A model generated the notes under the pieces. It was not told the DNA's origin and did no database searches. It was given only the letters and a program-made list of their open reading frames with translations. Positions 7,572 through 16,900 of a stretch of DNA of 64,000 bases are shown here, in pieces. This DNA comes from Prosthecobacter sp. (GTDB taxonomy: Bacteria; Verrucomicrobiota; Verrucomicrobiia; Verrucomicrobiales; Verrucomicrobiaceae), in NCBI GenBank assembly GCA_021733925.1, contig JAIPJY010000015.1, positions 1 to 64,000 on the forward strand, in the 5' to 3' direction. Positions within the stretch are counted from its first letter, which is position 1; each line of letters begins with the position of its first letter. Made by a program: the position numbers and the translations under genes.

Positions 7572-8195
7572 TCAGTATTCGGTGATGGCACCGGTGTGGG
7601 CGTTGAGCACAAGGGTGCGGTGGTTAGCCGGCAACTGGTCCGGCGCACGCCGAAGATCACTGGACAGTGCGAGGGTCACGCACCACTTCGGCGCAGTGCT
7701 GCTCCGGGGCAGGGTGGTGCCGCCCTCCGGCTTGAAAGCGAAGAGCGGTGGCGTGGTGTCCGCATCGTCCACCGCGGCGGCGGTCACAAGTGGAGCATGG
7801 TTCAGCAGCGTGGAGTAGATGCCATGCTCCATCATCACCGTTGAGGCATCAAGCAGATGCGCTTTGCCCAAGGGACGCCATTTCCCGGTCGTGCGATCCG
7901 GGACGAGGAACTGCCACGCGCGATACTGCGTCTGCTCGGCGGGCGCCCCTTCCTCCGCGCGCTTGAGGAAGCGGATGCCGACCAGCCGGTTCTCCTTGGC
8001 CGCGAGCCGGGAGGCCAGGGCGAGTTCATTCGAGAAGCGCGTGAACGACGAGCCAAGCTGCTGGGAGGCAAGCATGGACCCGATGGAGTGGGTGGCAAGC
8101 GTGATGAGGATCGCCATGATGGCGATGACCATCACCAGCTCCACCAGAGTGTAGGCGCGGCGCGGACGCCGGCGTGATGCGGGTTCAGTTCTCAA
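7572..8195 (-). CDS. Verru_Chthon cassette protein D, pseudopilin-like
   Basis: A 207-residue protein with a prepilin leader: basic N-terminus (RRRPRRA) then YTLVELVMVIAIMAILITLAT, the type IV pilin N-methylation motif and its hydrophobic helix. The glutamate at position +5 is present. The rest is a short soluble domain. It is the last of four co-directional genes (A-B-C-D) and overlaps gene C by 11 bases. The family is known from Verrucomicrobium and Chthoniobacter as a repeated cassette. By position and size it resembles a minor pseudopilin such as GspH. A role in surface assembly or secretion is inferred. Confidence 0.85.
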   Translation of the reverse strand: MRTEPASRRRPRRAYTLVELVMVIAIMAILITLATHSIGSMLASQQLGSSFTRFSNELALASRLAAKENRLVGIRFLKRAEEGAPAEQTQYRAWQFLVPDRTTGKWRPLGKAHLLDASTVMMEHGIYSTLLNHAPLVTAAAVDDADTTPPLFAFKPEGGTTLPRSSTAPKWCVTLALSSDLRRAPDQLPANHRTLVLNAHTGAITEY

Positions 8196-9306
8196 TGCCG
8201 GACATGAGTTTGGCCGCCGGGATCTGGACGGCAGTGGAAAAAATGTGGAAGCTGAGCCTGCGCTTGACGAGCTCGGCTTCGAGACGCTGAAGATCCTTTT
8301 CGTAGTCCGCCGCCAGCTTGAAGAGTTTTGCGTTCACCAGTTCGCTGAGTTCTGCCGCGAGTTCATCGGCCTTTGCAGTGTCGATCCCGCCCCAGTCGCG
8401 CTCATCCAGCGCGATGAGTGTGAGGCGCAGCATGGGGGGAAGCTGATGCCGCGACCGGTATGCAAGGGGGGTGAGGTCCGGCCACTGGTGGCGTCGCGTA
8501 TCGAAGATGTAGTCCGGCGCGGCATCCGTGCTGGCCCCGGTCTGCCCGCCGGACGAGGGCCACACGGGCTGGATGAGGATGGCGAGGATGTTCTCCGCCA
8601 CGGGCTGGGAATCGGCGGCAAGGGTGTCGCGAAACCACTTGTAGAGATTTTCCTTCCCGGTCTGGGCCTCGATCCACGGGATGGGCATGGTGCCGCCATT
8701 CGGGTCGGATGTCAGTTGGAACAGGGGGAGTTTTTCCGTGGTTTGGCGAAACTCCATCAGGCGGAAGCGCTTTTTCTCCGGATGAGCGGGGCCGGCCTGA
8801 AGAAAGTCGGGACGGCGCGGCAGGTCGCTCTCGTAAAGCGCATACCAGCCCCAGGAGTTCAGCAAATTCTCCAAGCCGGCGGGAGTGGCCGCCGACACCG
8901 TGGCACCGCTGGCATCAAGGCTTTCCCCGAGGGGTGCCTGGAAAAATATGGCGTGGCCTGCGGAGGGCGTGGCTGATGGCAGCAAGGTGGTCACGGGGCC
9001 GTTGACGTAGTGCAGCTCAGACTGCCGTTGATACAGCACCGGGTTGCCGTCTTTGTCGAGTTTGTAGCCCCAGTAGGAATTCAAGGTCGCCTGGGAGAGC
9101 CGTGTGGCGATGGCATCAAAGGCGGCGCGTGCAGCGCGAAATTCCTCGGTGCGTGCTTTCGCCCTGCCCCAGGTGCGTTGCGTAACCGAGAGCACTTGCG
9201 CGAGAACCACCATCAGGACCGACAGGACAGCCAGGGAGGCGAGCAGCTCCACGATGGTGAAGGCGCGCACAGCGGATGGACTGGAAGTCGTGTCGGAGAG
9301 TTTCAT
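8185..9306 (-). CDS. Verru_Chthon cassette protein C, pseudopilin-like
   Basis: A 373-residue protein. After a short leader, AFTIVELLASLAVLSVLMVVLAQ is a type IV prepilin methylation site and transmembrane helix (about residues 15-37). A long soluble part contains a conserved-looking PYI/PIPW-rich core and a C-terminal helix pair (residues about 320-365). It follows gene B by 7 bases and overlaps gene D, so all are one operon. It compares in size and place with GspJ-like minor pseudopilins, though sequence similarity beyond the leader cannot be judged here. Confidence 0.85.
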   Translation of the reverse strand: MKLSDTTSSPSAVRAFTIVELLASLAVLSVLMVVLAQVLSVTQRTWGRAKARTEEFRAARAAFDAIATRLSQATLNSYWGYKLDKDGNPVLYQRQSELHYVNGPVTTLLPSATPSAGHAIFFQAPLGESLDASGATVSAATPAGLENLLNSWGWYALYESDLPRRPDFLQAGPAHPEKKRFRLMEFRQTTEKLPLFQLTSDPNGGTMPIPWIEAQTGKENLYKWFRDTLAADSQPVAENILAILIQPVWPSSGGQTGASTDAAPDYIFDTRRHQWPDLTPLAYRSRHQLPPMLRLTLIALDERDWGGIDTAKADELAAELSELVNAKLFKLAADYEKDLQRLEAELVKRRLSFHIFSTAVQIPAAKLMSGIEN

Positions 9307-9313
9307 CGGCTTG

Positions 9314-9826
9314 CTAGTTCGATGCCATCGGCGGGCTTTGAGCGGTCTTGTCCGTCTGCGCCACGAGGGTCTGCGCCTTGTGGCAGTTTTCGGGCATGGT
9401 GAAGGCCGCAGTGGCGTCAGGACTCGATGTCACGAGGATCTGCACGTTCTTCAGGCGCGGATTGGTCTGCTGCATTCCGGGAAGCGGCAGCGCATCGGAC
9501 ACCGTAACCCGTGCGGTGAAGATGGTGCTGGCGTCGCCCTGCTTCACGCGCGTGCCCTGGCCGTCGAATGAGAAATCTCTGCAGCCGCCTTCCTGCTGCT
9601 GCTGGACGACCTCGCTCCACTCACGCATCCGGTAGTCGGCGGCGATGGCCTGCGTGATGCGGGCCTCCGCAGTCACAACGCCCGACCGGTGCAATGTGTT
9701 CAGGGAGAGGGGAATCATCCCCACCAGTGTTACGATGGTTGACGCAGTGATGCCGACAGCGATCACGGTCTCCGCCAAAGAGAAGCCAGATGCGCGCAGA
9801 CTGTGGGAGAGGGCAGGTGTTTTCAT
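9314..9826 (-). CDS. Verru_Chthon cassette protein B, pseudopilin-like
   Basis: A 170-residue protein with GFSLAETVIAVGITASTIVTL at about residues 14-34, a clear prepilin peptidase and methylation motif with Glu at +5. A short soluble domain with two Cys (GGCRDF, PENCHK) may form a disulfide. Its ATG at 9826 overlaps the stop of gene A (ATGA), giving tight coupling. By analogy it would be a GspI-like minor pseudopilin. A prepilin peptidase is needed but is not encoded in this window. Confidence 0.85.
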   Translation of the reverse strand: MKTPALSHSLRASGFSLAETVIAVGITASTIVTLVGMIPLSLNTLHRSGVVTAEARITQAIAADYRMREWSEVVQQQQEGGCRDFSFDGQGTRVKQGDASTIFTARVTVSDALPLPGMQQTNPRLKNVQILVTSSPDATAAFTMPENCHKAQTLVAQTDKTAQSPPMASN

Positions 9827-12800
9827 GGAGCAAAGGTTTTTTTACAAATCACCCTGAAGCGATAATGGTCATCCAAGGCATCAGTCCGCGCCGGGTTGGC
9901 CACGAAATCGGGCAGGTCGGGATCGTTCGGGTCGAGATAGCGCTCGATGGTTGCTGAGCCGCGCTGCTCGGCGGCGATGGTGTCTTTGTTCTCATCCCAT
10001 TCGGCAGGCTTTGTGGAGCGGGCTTTCTTGAGCACCTGCACGCGGTAGTGGATCTGGTAGGTGTTCGACTTGGTGGTGAGGCGCGGGTAAAGCTGATTGT
10101 AGGGCGACTCGCGCGTGTTGTCGCCGGTCAGCTCGAATCCGTCCTTCTGCGTGTTCAGACTGCCGTTCCACCACGCGGTCATGTCCTTGTATTCCGGCGA
10201 CGCGCTTGGTTTTCCGCCGGTTCTGGGGTAGTAAGGAGGGGCGCTGGCCGCGTTCTTGGTTTTTGGCTTCGGCACCAGGAAGATGTCGCATATCTCCGAG
10301 GCGCTGCGGAACACGTCGCCCAGGTCAAAGCGCTGCTGAAAGCCTTTCATCGTCTCCTCCGCGTTGACCTCATAAACGGTGTCATACTTCAGCCAGCGGT
10401 CATAGCTCTTGTAGCACTCCTCGAGCTGCGAGCTGGAGGCCCCCAGTGTCGAGCCATCCTTCACCCAGGCGATTTCACAAGGCAGGGCGCTGACACGGAC
10501 ACTCCGCAGTGCGGCGTGCAACCCGGTGGCGCGCTGGATGTAGGAGAATGGCATGATCTGGTGGTTCATGTTGATCTTTCCCGCAGTCGAGAACGGCTCG
10601 CTAATCGCATAAGGCTCGACCACAGGCATCCAGAAGAGATCGAGCATGAGGTGATCGCGTGGAGCCTTGAATCCATAGTGATCCGTCTGGGTGGGTTCGC
10701 TGGTTGAGGGACGCGAGCGGGAGGGTGGATTCGGACAGAAGAGAAGTGTCTGCCATGGGCTGACCTTGCTGGCGTTGGCAGGAATGGGATGCACGCCCGT
10801 GGGCAGTGAGCCAAAGGCGACTGCGGAGCATATCTGCCGGTTGGGCGCATAAGACCTGCCGGTATGTTCCTCAGTAAAGCCATCCCGCGCGAAGTAGCCG
10901 TTGCGGGCGGAGGTGTTGCCCGTGATTCCTGTATCGTCGGGTTTGTTGATGTAAGGGCCGTCTTCAATCCGGCCCATGCCATTGTCCCAATCACCGGGAC
11001 GACCCGTCCCGATCGCATTGTAGGCACCATCGAGTTTGCAGGGGGTGGCGGGCTGGCAATCCTGCCAGTAGGGCACATCCCGCAGCAATCCATAAGACTT
11101 GTCTATTTTTGTCGGGGAACTGATGACATAGCCAGCCATCTGCCAAGTGTGCTGCCGGCCCGCCGTCGCGGTTGTGAGGTAGGGCTGGGAAAAGCCCCGA
11201 CCGTAATGCCCCGTCCAGGCCGTGCCGGCATGTCGCAGTGACTGTGCCTCCTCCATGGTGGGATTGTCATAGTCCGCGTGCTTGGTGTAGTAGTCCTGCG
11301 TTATTTCCCGGAGCGCGCACATCACCCGGAAATCGCCCTTGGCGGGATTTGTCGCACTGGTCACCACGGAGCGCACGGTGTCGCCCAGCAGGATGAGATA
11401 GTTCTGCGGATCGTTCTTGTTGAGCCGTGTCTGCAGGTCCCTGTAGAGCATGGCGTTGTCCCAGTTCTTGTTGGCGTCAATGCCTGTATCCAACCTCACG
11501 CGTGGCACCGGCCAGGTGCCTGTGGGATTCGGGAAGTTCAGCGTGGCGGTTTGCACCAGGGTCGTGTCATTCAACTGCCCGGCTGGTCCCGCGCCAAGGT
11601 GGATCTCGACGGTGATCGACCCGCCGGTGAACTGGAACTTGTCACTATCAGAGACATCCACTTCCTGGCTGACAAAGGGGAAGGAATTGGTTTCATCCGC
11701 CGATGCCCCGCCCACAGCCACCGTCTTGGGCGTTTTGCCAGACTTGTAAAACTGGGCGTGCATCGACGTATAGGCCGTCGAGTGCCCGTAGTCATAGGCG
11801 ACCCCTGCGGGAACCCAGGAACGGTTGACCGCGCCCGCCGCGAATCCCAGCGGCTTGCCGTTGGCTTGCCATTGATCGAGACCCTTGATGCGATAGCGCA
11901 CGTTGGGAGTGTAGGGCGGCATGCCGACGACGGGCGTGAAAGGCTGCAGCACGAGGAAGGCGCGCATCTTCTTCGTCTTGTCCGCCTTGTTGTCCTTCGG
12001 CGTTTTGTCCAGTGGCTGGGGTGGAGTGGTGCTCGTGTCCATCTCCACGTCCGTGGCCATGAACACGACGGAGGCTTCGATGATGGTGGGATAGCGGCCA
12101 AAGGCTTTCAGCGTGGCACCGAAGTTTTCCGTCTTCGTGCCCTCGGCCACCACCGGGACGGCGGACGCCTCCGCGAGGTAGGTGGAGTTCAACCCCGTAT
12201 AGGCACGCGGCGGAATGTAATGGTAATTGGGCGTGGTGTATGGGTTCGAGGCATTCACTCCCCACCGCACCAGGTCGAACATCTCCAGCAGGATCTGATT
12301 GCGGTTCAGCGCGCCGTATTTGTCATCGAATGTCGGGGTGCCGAATGCCGGCACGCCCTGTTTCGTGAGCTTTTGCAAATAACCGAAGACTGTCTGATTC
12401 TGCGCCAGGTTGAAGTCCTCCGTCATGCTCTGCGATGAGCCTTGCCTGCTCGAATCATTCTCCCAGGTGGATGCACGCTGGAAGCAGGCGGTCTGCCCCG
12501 CCGATGTGGCGCAGAGCGAGAGGAGCTTGTCCTTTGCGGTGCGTTTCGTGGCCTCGGCCTGGATGGGCCACAACGACACGCGCGGACGGTTGTACAAATT
12601 CACCTCCGGCGCGCGGCTGTGAGCCGTGAGAAAGAACCGGCTCATCTCCAGATCCGCGGCATCCACCGCCCCACCGGAGGGATTCACCGAGCGCTGGCCG
12701 CTCTTGCTGTCAAACTTGGAGCCGTAAAAGAACTCGTCCACCGAAGCGAAAAGCCGCTCGCGTTTGACGGGAAGACCGCCCGCGCTCGTGGGTGTTTCCG

Positions 12801-13884
12801 TGCCGCCCCTGGTGCCCTCTCCCACCAGACCGGAATTGGTTCTCGGCAACAGATCGCAGACGCTTTTCAGATAGGTTTGATAGGCGTCTTTGTTCGCGAC
12901 TGTGCCGTCACTCGACAAGTTGGGAATTTGCGGCTTGTAGCGGTCATCAAACGCCTGCAACACGGTGCTCAGGCAGGTCATCGCCGGGTGACCGGGGAAG
13001 CGCTGGAACTCGTTCTGCGCGGGAATGAAATAGGCGAAGTTCCGGTCCGACCAACCCACAGCACGGGGAACGTCCCACGGTGTGCCCTCACCCGCAGTGT
13101 TGAGGTTGACCTTGCAGGTTTCGTCATCCGTCCAGAAAGCGATGCGACCCACGATGGGATTGGCCTTCGTGACCACGCTGTCATCAAATTTTGCGTTCCC
13201 ACCCGTGCCGCCCGTGGGAACCACGAAACGGCCATCCTGCAATACATAAAGCCAGCGCACAGGCATGGGCAGCGGTTGCTCTGCGCTGCCGCCCGGCACC
13301 GTCGCGCTGGAGGCAATGCCAAAACCCGCAACTTTGCCTGACTTCCCAGCCCCGGTGGGATCCTGAAGCGCGGCGGCATCAAGGATGGGATAAACACGCT
13401 TGATGTTTCCTTGCGCATTGATCTGGGCGACAGGCTCGTTCATATCCGTGAACTGCGCGGACGCAAGCTTCCACTGTGCGAGCGTGGCGGCCTCCTCTTT
13501 CGCATCAAAGCTTGTGCCGGACTCCGTCATCTTGTCCGACGAATAGAGCCGCCACGCCGACTCCAGTTTCGCCCGTCCGCCAGGCCCGCCCGACTCCGTG
13601 CCGAAGACGCGGATCATGCCGGGCTGTGAAGCCCAGGTCTTTGTCATGCCCAGGCCGGAGGTTGCCTGCCGGATCTGGCCCATGACTATGCTCACGGGCA
13701 TATCCGTGAGCGTGCGCACCTGCGAGGACTGGCTGAAGGCCGACGAGGATCGCATCTCCGACTTTCCCATGGACAGCAGCGCCAGCACCAGCACCATGAG
13801 CAGGGCCATGATGGAAAGCACCATCACGAGCGCCATGCCGGATTGCCGGCAGGTGCGGAAGGCTTGATGTTGGAGAGGGTTCAT
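9823..13884 (-). CDS. Verru_Chthon cassette protein A, large pseudopilin-like protein
   Basis: From ATG at 13884 the protein has 1,353 residues; the frame continues upstream to 14010, but that part overlaps the adhesin gene. Residues about 14-40 are a hydrophobic leader (SGMALVMVLSIMALLMVLVL) of the PilX/GspK type, lacking a clear Glu at +5, as is usual for GspK. The long outer part is Pro/Thr/Asn-rich and without a recognised catalytic domain. It is the first gene of the A-B-C-D cassette and starts 40 bases after the giant adhesin gene, so all five may be one transcript. The cassette may build the tip of a pseudopilus that handles the adhesin; this is inference. Confidence 0.82.
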   Translation of the reverse strand: MNPLQHQAFRTCRQSGMALVMVLSIMALLMVLVLALLSMGKSEMRSSSAFSQSSQVRTLTDMPVSIVMGQIRQATSGLGMTKTWASQPGMIRVFGTESGGPGGRAKLESAWRLYSSDKMTESGTSFDAKEEAATLAQWKLASAQFTDMNEPVAQINAQGNIKRVYPILDAAALQDPTGAGKSGKVAGFGIASSATVPGGSAEQPLPMPVRWLYVLQDGRFVVPTGGTGGNAKFDDSVVTKANPIVGRIAFWTDDETCKVNLNTAGEGTPWDVPRAVGWSDRNFAYFIPAQNEFQRFPGHPAMTCLSTVLQAFDDRYKPQIPNLSSDGTVANKDAYQTYLKSVCDLLPRTNSGLVGEGTRGGTETPTSAGGLPVKRERLFASVDEFFYGSKFDSKSGQRSVNPSGGAVDAADLEMSRFFLTAHSRAPEVNLYNRPRVSLWPIQAEATKRTAKDKLLSLCATSAGQTACFQRASTWENDSSRQGSSQSMTEDFNLAQNQTVFGYLQKLTKQGVPAFGTPTFDDKYGALNRNQILLEMFDLVRWGVNASNPYTTPNYHYIPPRAYTGLNSTYLAEASAVPVVAEGTKTENFGATLKAFGRYPTIIEASVVFMATDVEMDTSTTPPQPLDKTPKDNKADKTKKMRAFLVLQPFTPVVGMPPYTPNVRYRIKGLDQWQANGKPLGFAAGAVNRSWVPAGVAYDYGHSTAYTSMHAQFYKSGKTPKTVAVGGASADETNSFPFVSQEVDVSDSDKFQFTGGSITVEIHLGAGPAGQLNDTTLVQTATLNFPNPTGTWPVPRVRLDTGIDANKNWDNAMLYRDLQTRLNKNDPQNYLILLGDTVRSVVTSATNPAKGDFRVMCALREITQDYYTKHADYDNPTMEEAQSLRHAGTAWTGHYGRGFSQPYLTTATAGRQHTWQMAGYVISSPTKIDKSYGLLRDVPYWQDCQPATPCKLDGAYNAIGTGRPGDWDNGMGRIEDGPYINKPDDTGITGNTSARNGYFARDGFTEEHTGRSYAPNRQICSAVAFGSLPTGVHPIPANASKVSPWQTLLFCPNPPSRSRPSTSEPTQTDHYGFKAPRDHLMLDLFWMPVVEPYAISEPFSTAGKINMNHQIMPFSYIQRATGLHAALRSVRVSALPCEIAWVKDGSTLGASSSQLEECYKSYDRWLKYDTVYEVNAEETMKGFQQRFDLGDVFRSASEICDIFLVPKPKTKNAASAPPYYPRTGGKPSASPEYKDMTAWWNGSLNTQKDGFELTGDNTRESPYNQLYPRLTTKSNTYQIHYRVQVLKKARSTKPAEWDENKDTIAAEQRGSATIERYLDPNDPDLPDFVANPARTDALDDHYRFRVICKKTFAP

Positions 13885-13924
13885 CGCAGGTTGGTTGTTC
13901 GTTATCAAAGAGCTGCCCACGCCG

Positions 13925-16900
13925 TCAGCACTCGCCGGAATGTTTTGTTGCCATGGTGGCGCGGGATTGGCCAAAACCGGCGGCCAAAGAGCGACGGCGA
14001 CGCAGGACAAGAGCCATGAGGCCGGTCAGCATCAGCACGGCGCGTGAAGATTCGGGCACGACGACGACGGTGATGTAGAACCCGTTGCCATCCGTGCTCG
14101 CAAGCCAATTGAGCCCGGCGGCCAAATCGGGAAGATCTAACGTCGAGAAGCCGCCGGAGAATTTCGGTCCCGCAGTCACGTTGCTCCAGTCGAGCAGCCT
14201 CCAGGTGTCGCCAGCAATCCACGACGAGTCGGAAAGGCCGGTGGTGTCCGTGACTTTCAAGGTGCCGCCGAGCACGATGCTGGTGTCGCTCGTGAGATTC
14301 AGCAGATCGTTGGTGTCAAGCGGGCTGGTCAGGTTGTCGGTGCCGCCAAGGTTGTCGTAGATGTCGAACTCCAGCGTGCCGTTCAAGGTGATGACTCCCG
14401 CGCCGCTGGTCATCAGGCCGAGGTCTTCGCCAACGATATCGCCCGTGTTCCCGATGCTGAGAATGCCGCCGTTGTTCACGGTGATGTTCTGCGTGCCGGT
14501 GACCAGGCCAACCAGGCCGTTGCCACCAAGCCGCGCACCACTTTGCACGGTGACGTTGCCGCTGCCTGTGGCAGATCCGCTGGTGTTGTTCGCGAGGAGC
14601 GTGCCGGCGCTCACTGTGGTGTTGCCGGTGTAGGTGCTCGTGTTGGACAGCGTCATGGTGCCCGTGCCACTCTTTGTCAGCGAACCGCCGCCACTGATCA
14701 CGCCCGAGTAGGACGTGTCCGCCCCGTTGCCGCCGACGTCGAGGTCAATTGAATCAGCACCATAGGCATGGGTGCTCTGGTTGTATCCGGTGAGCACCAC
14801 ATTGCCACTGCCGCTGAGGGCGCCGATCGTTGCCGTGCCGAGACCGGTGTTGAAAACGATGGGGCTGGTTCCGAACTGCTGGGCATTGCTCGTGTTGTTC
14901 CCGCCGAGGTTCACCGTCGCATTGGCCAGTGCGCTGGTGGCATTGATGCCGACGTAGCTGCCCCCGCCATTGCCAGCGCCCATCGGTGTAACCGTGATCG
15001 TTCCAGAGTATGTGTTGGAGTTGTTGGTGAAATAGACGATCGAGGTGTTGTAGTTGGCGCCGGTGTTGATGCCGCTCTGCTGAAGTGTCAGGTCAGCACT
15101 GCCGCTCACGACGCCGTCAAGGAAGAGGCCCTTGTTGATGTCGAAACCGCCGCCGTTGAAGGTTGATCCCAGCGTGCTCGCCGCCGCGACGTTGACGGTC
15201 CCCGTCAGATGCTGGATGCCGTCCTCCGCAAGGACCGCGCCTCCGTTCAGCGTCACTGCGTTGGCGATGTTGAACACGCTGTTGTTGTGGCCGCCAACGT
15301 TGGTCCCCAAGCGGAGTTGCGCGCCGCTGTTCACCGTCACGCTGCCTGCGCCGAAGGGGTTGATGTTCCCGATCAGCCCCGTGTTGCCGCCAGCGTCGTA
15401 GGCGAGACGACCGGCGCTCACCACCGTGCCGCCGCCGTAGCTGTTGGTGAGGTTGGAGACCGTCAGCACACCACCGCCTGTCTTGGTGAAGCCACCTGCG
15501 CCACTGATCCCGCCGCTGATCAAAAGGGACGTGTTCGCATTCACATTGACTGTGTTCGCACCCGTGAGCGCCACGGGGCCGCTGATCGTCGAGCCACCGC
15601 TCTCCTGGAAGATCGTTGCGTCGTTCAGCGCCACGGACCACGTAACCGCGTTGGTGGCGGACCAGAATCCAAGTGTCGCTCCCGAGTTCACGGTGATCGT
15701 GTTCGCCGAGCTGCCGCCGAGGTTCGTCGAGGTCTCAATGTTCAGCCGGCCATCGTTGATCACGACATGTCCGGCGTTTGAAACACTCACGCCCACGAGT
15801 GAGATCAGGTTCGCCCCGGTTTTCGTGAGGGTGAAGCCTCCCATGTTCAGCGTCGGAGTGGAATTGCGCAGATCCCAGCGCCGCGTGCCGCCGATCGTCG
15901 CATCAGCGGCGAGAACGATGCGGCCGGTGGCATTGATCTGGTCGCTGGCGCCGTTGTTGACCAGCGCGCCGTTCCCACCGACGCCGCTGCCGCTGATGGT
16001 GAGCACCTCAGTGCCGAGGTTCTGGCTGTTGATGTCGAGCGTCGCGCCGCTGGCGACCGTCGTGCCCGCAGCAACGCTGCCAAGGGCCGCGCCGTTGCCG
16101 GCGATCAATGTTCCGCCATTGATGTTCGTCTCGCCCGCGTAGGTGTTCGCCGTGCTGATCGTCACCGTGCCCGTGCCGTTCTTGACCAGCGTGCCGGAGG
16201 TGATGCCGTTGCTGCCGGAAAGGGTGTAGTTCTTGGTGGAGTTGTCGAATATGACGCTCGCGGGGCTCACCGTGGCGTCGTTGATGGTCACCGCCGTGGT
16301 GCCGGCAGCCGTGTCATTGAAGAGCACCTGATCGTTGGTCAAGAACTCCGTGCCGGTGCCCGCCGTCTGCAGTTTCCAGTTTTGTGCGCCACCAATGGCC
16401 GTGGTGGTCCATGCGCCGCCTGCCAAACCCGTCCAGACCGGAGTGTCACCCGTGATGGCGAGGGTGATGAAGCCGCTGCCAGCCCCCGTGTTGCCGATGG
16501 TTGCCGACTGGCGTGCTCCGAGACTCGTGATGGTGCCTAGCGTGAAGTCCGTATTCGCTCCGCTGAAACTGCCGTAGCTGATCATGTTGTAGGTGCTCCC
16601 GTTGGTCCAGGTGGGTGCCGTGAGCACATTGAGAGTGACCTGGCCGTTCACGGGTGTGGTCGTCAAAGCGTTGGTGACAGCCAGGGCTGCCGTGGAGGTA
16701 TCATCGACTTTTCTAAAATTGAGCGTGGCGGCACCATTGAGGATCACGGATCCAAGGGTCAGGGTGCTGGTGGTTCCGTTGCCGTTGCTCACAATGCCGC
16801 CGGTACCGTTGCCCACGGTCAAGGCGCCCACCGTGCCGGTGCCGTCCAGCGTGCCCTGCGTCAGCGTGATCGCAGTCGTGCCCGCCACCGAGCTGGTCTG

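Noticed and set aside
11278-12438. 386-residue plus-strand frame
   Set aside because: Antisense to cassette protein A, His/Arg/Gly-rich, no recognisable domain.
13885-14010. Long N-terminus of cassette protein A
   Set aside because: It overlaps the end of the adhesin gene; the pilin-type leader starts at 13884.
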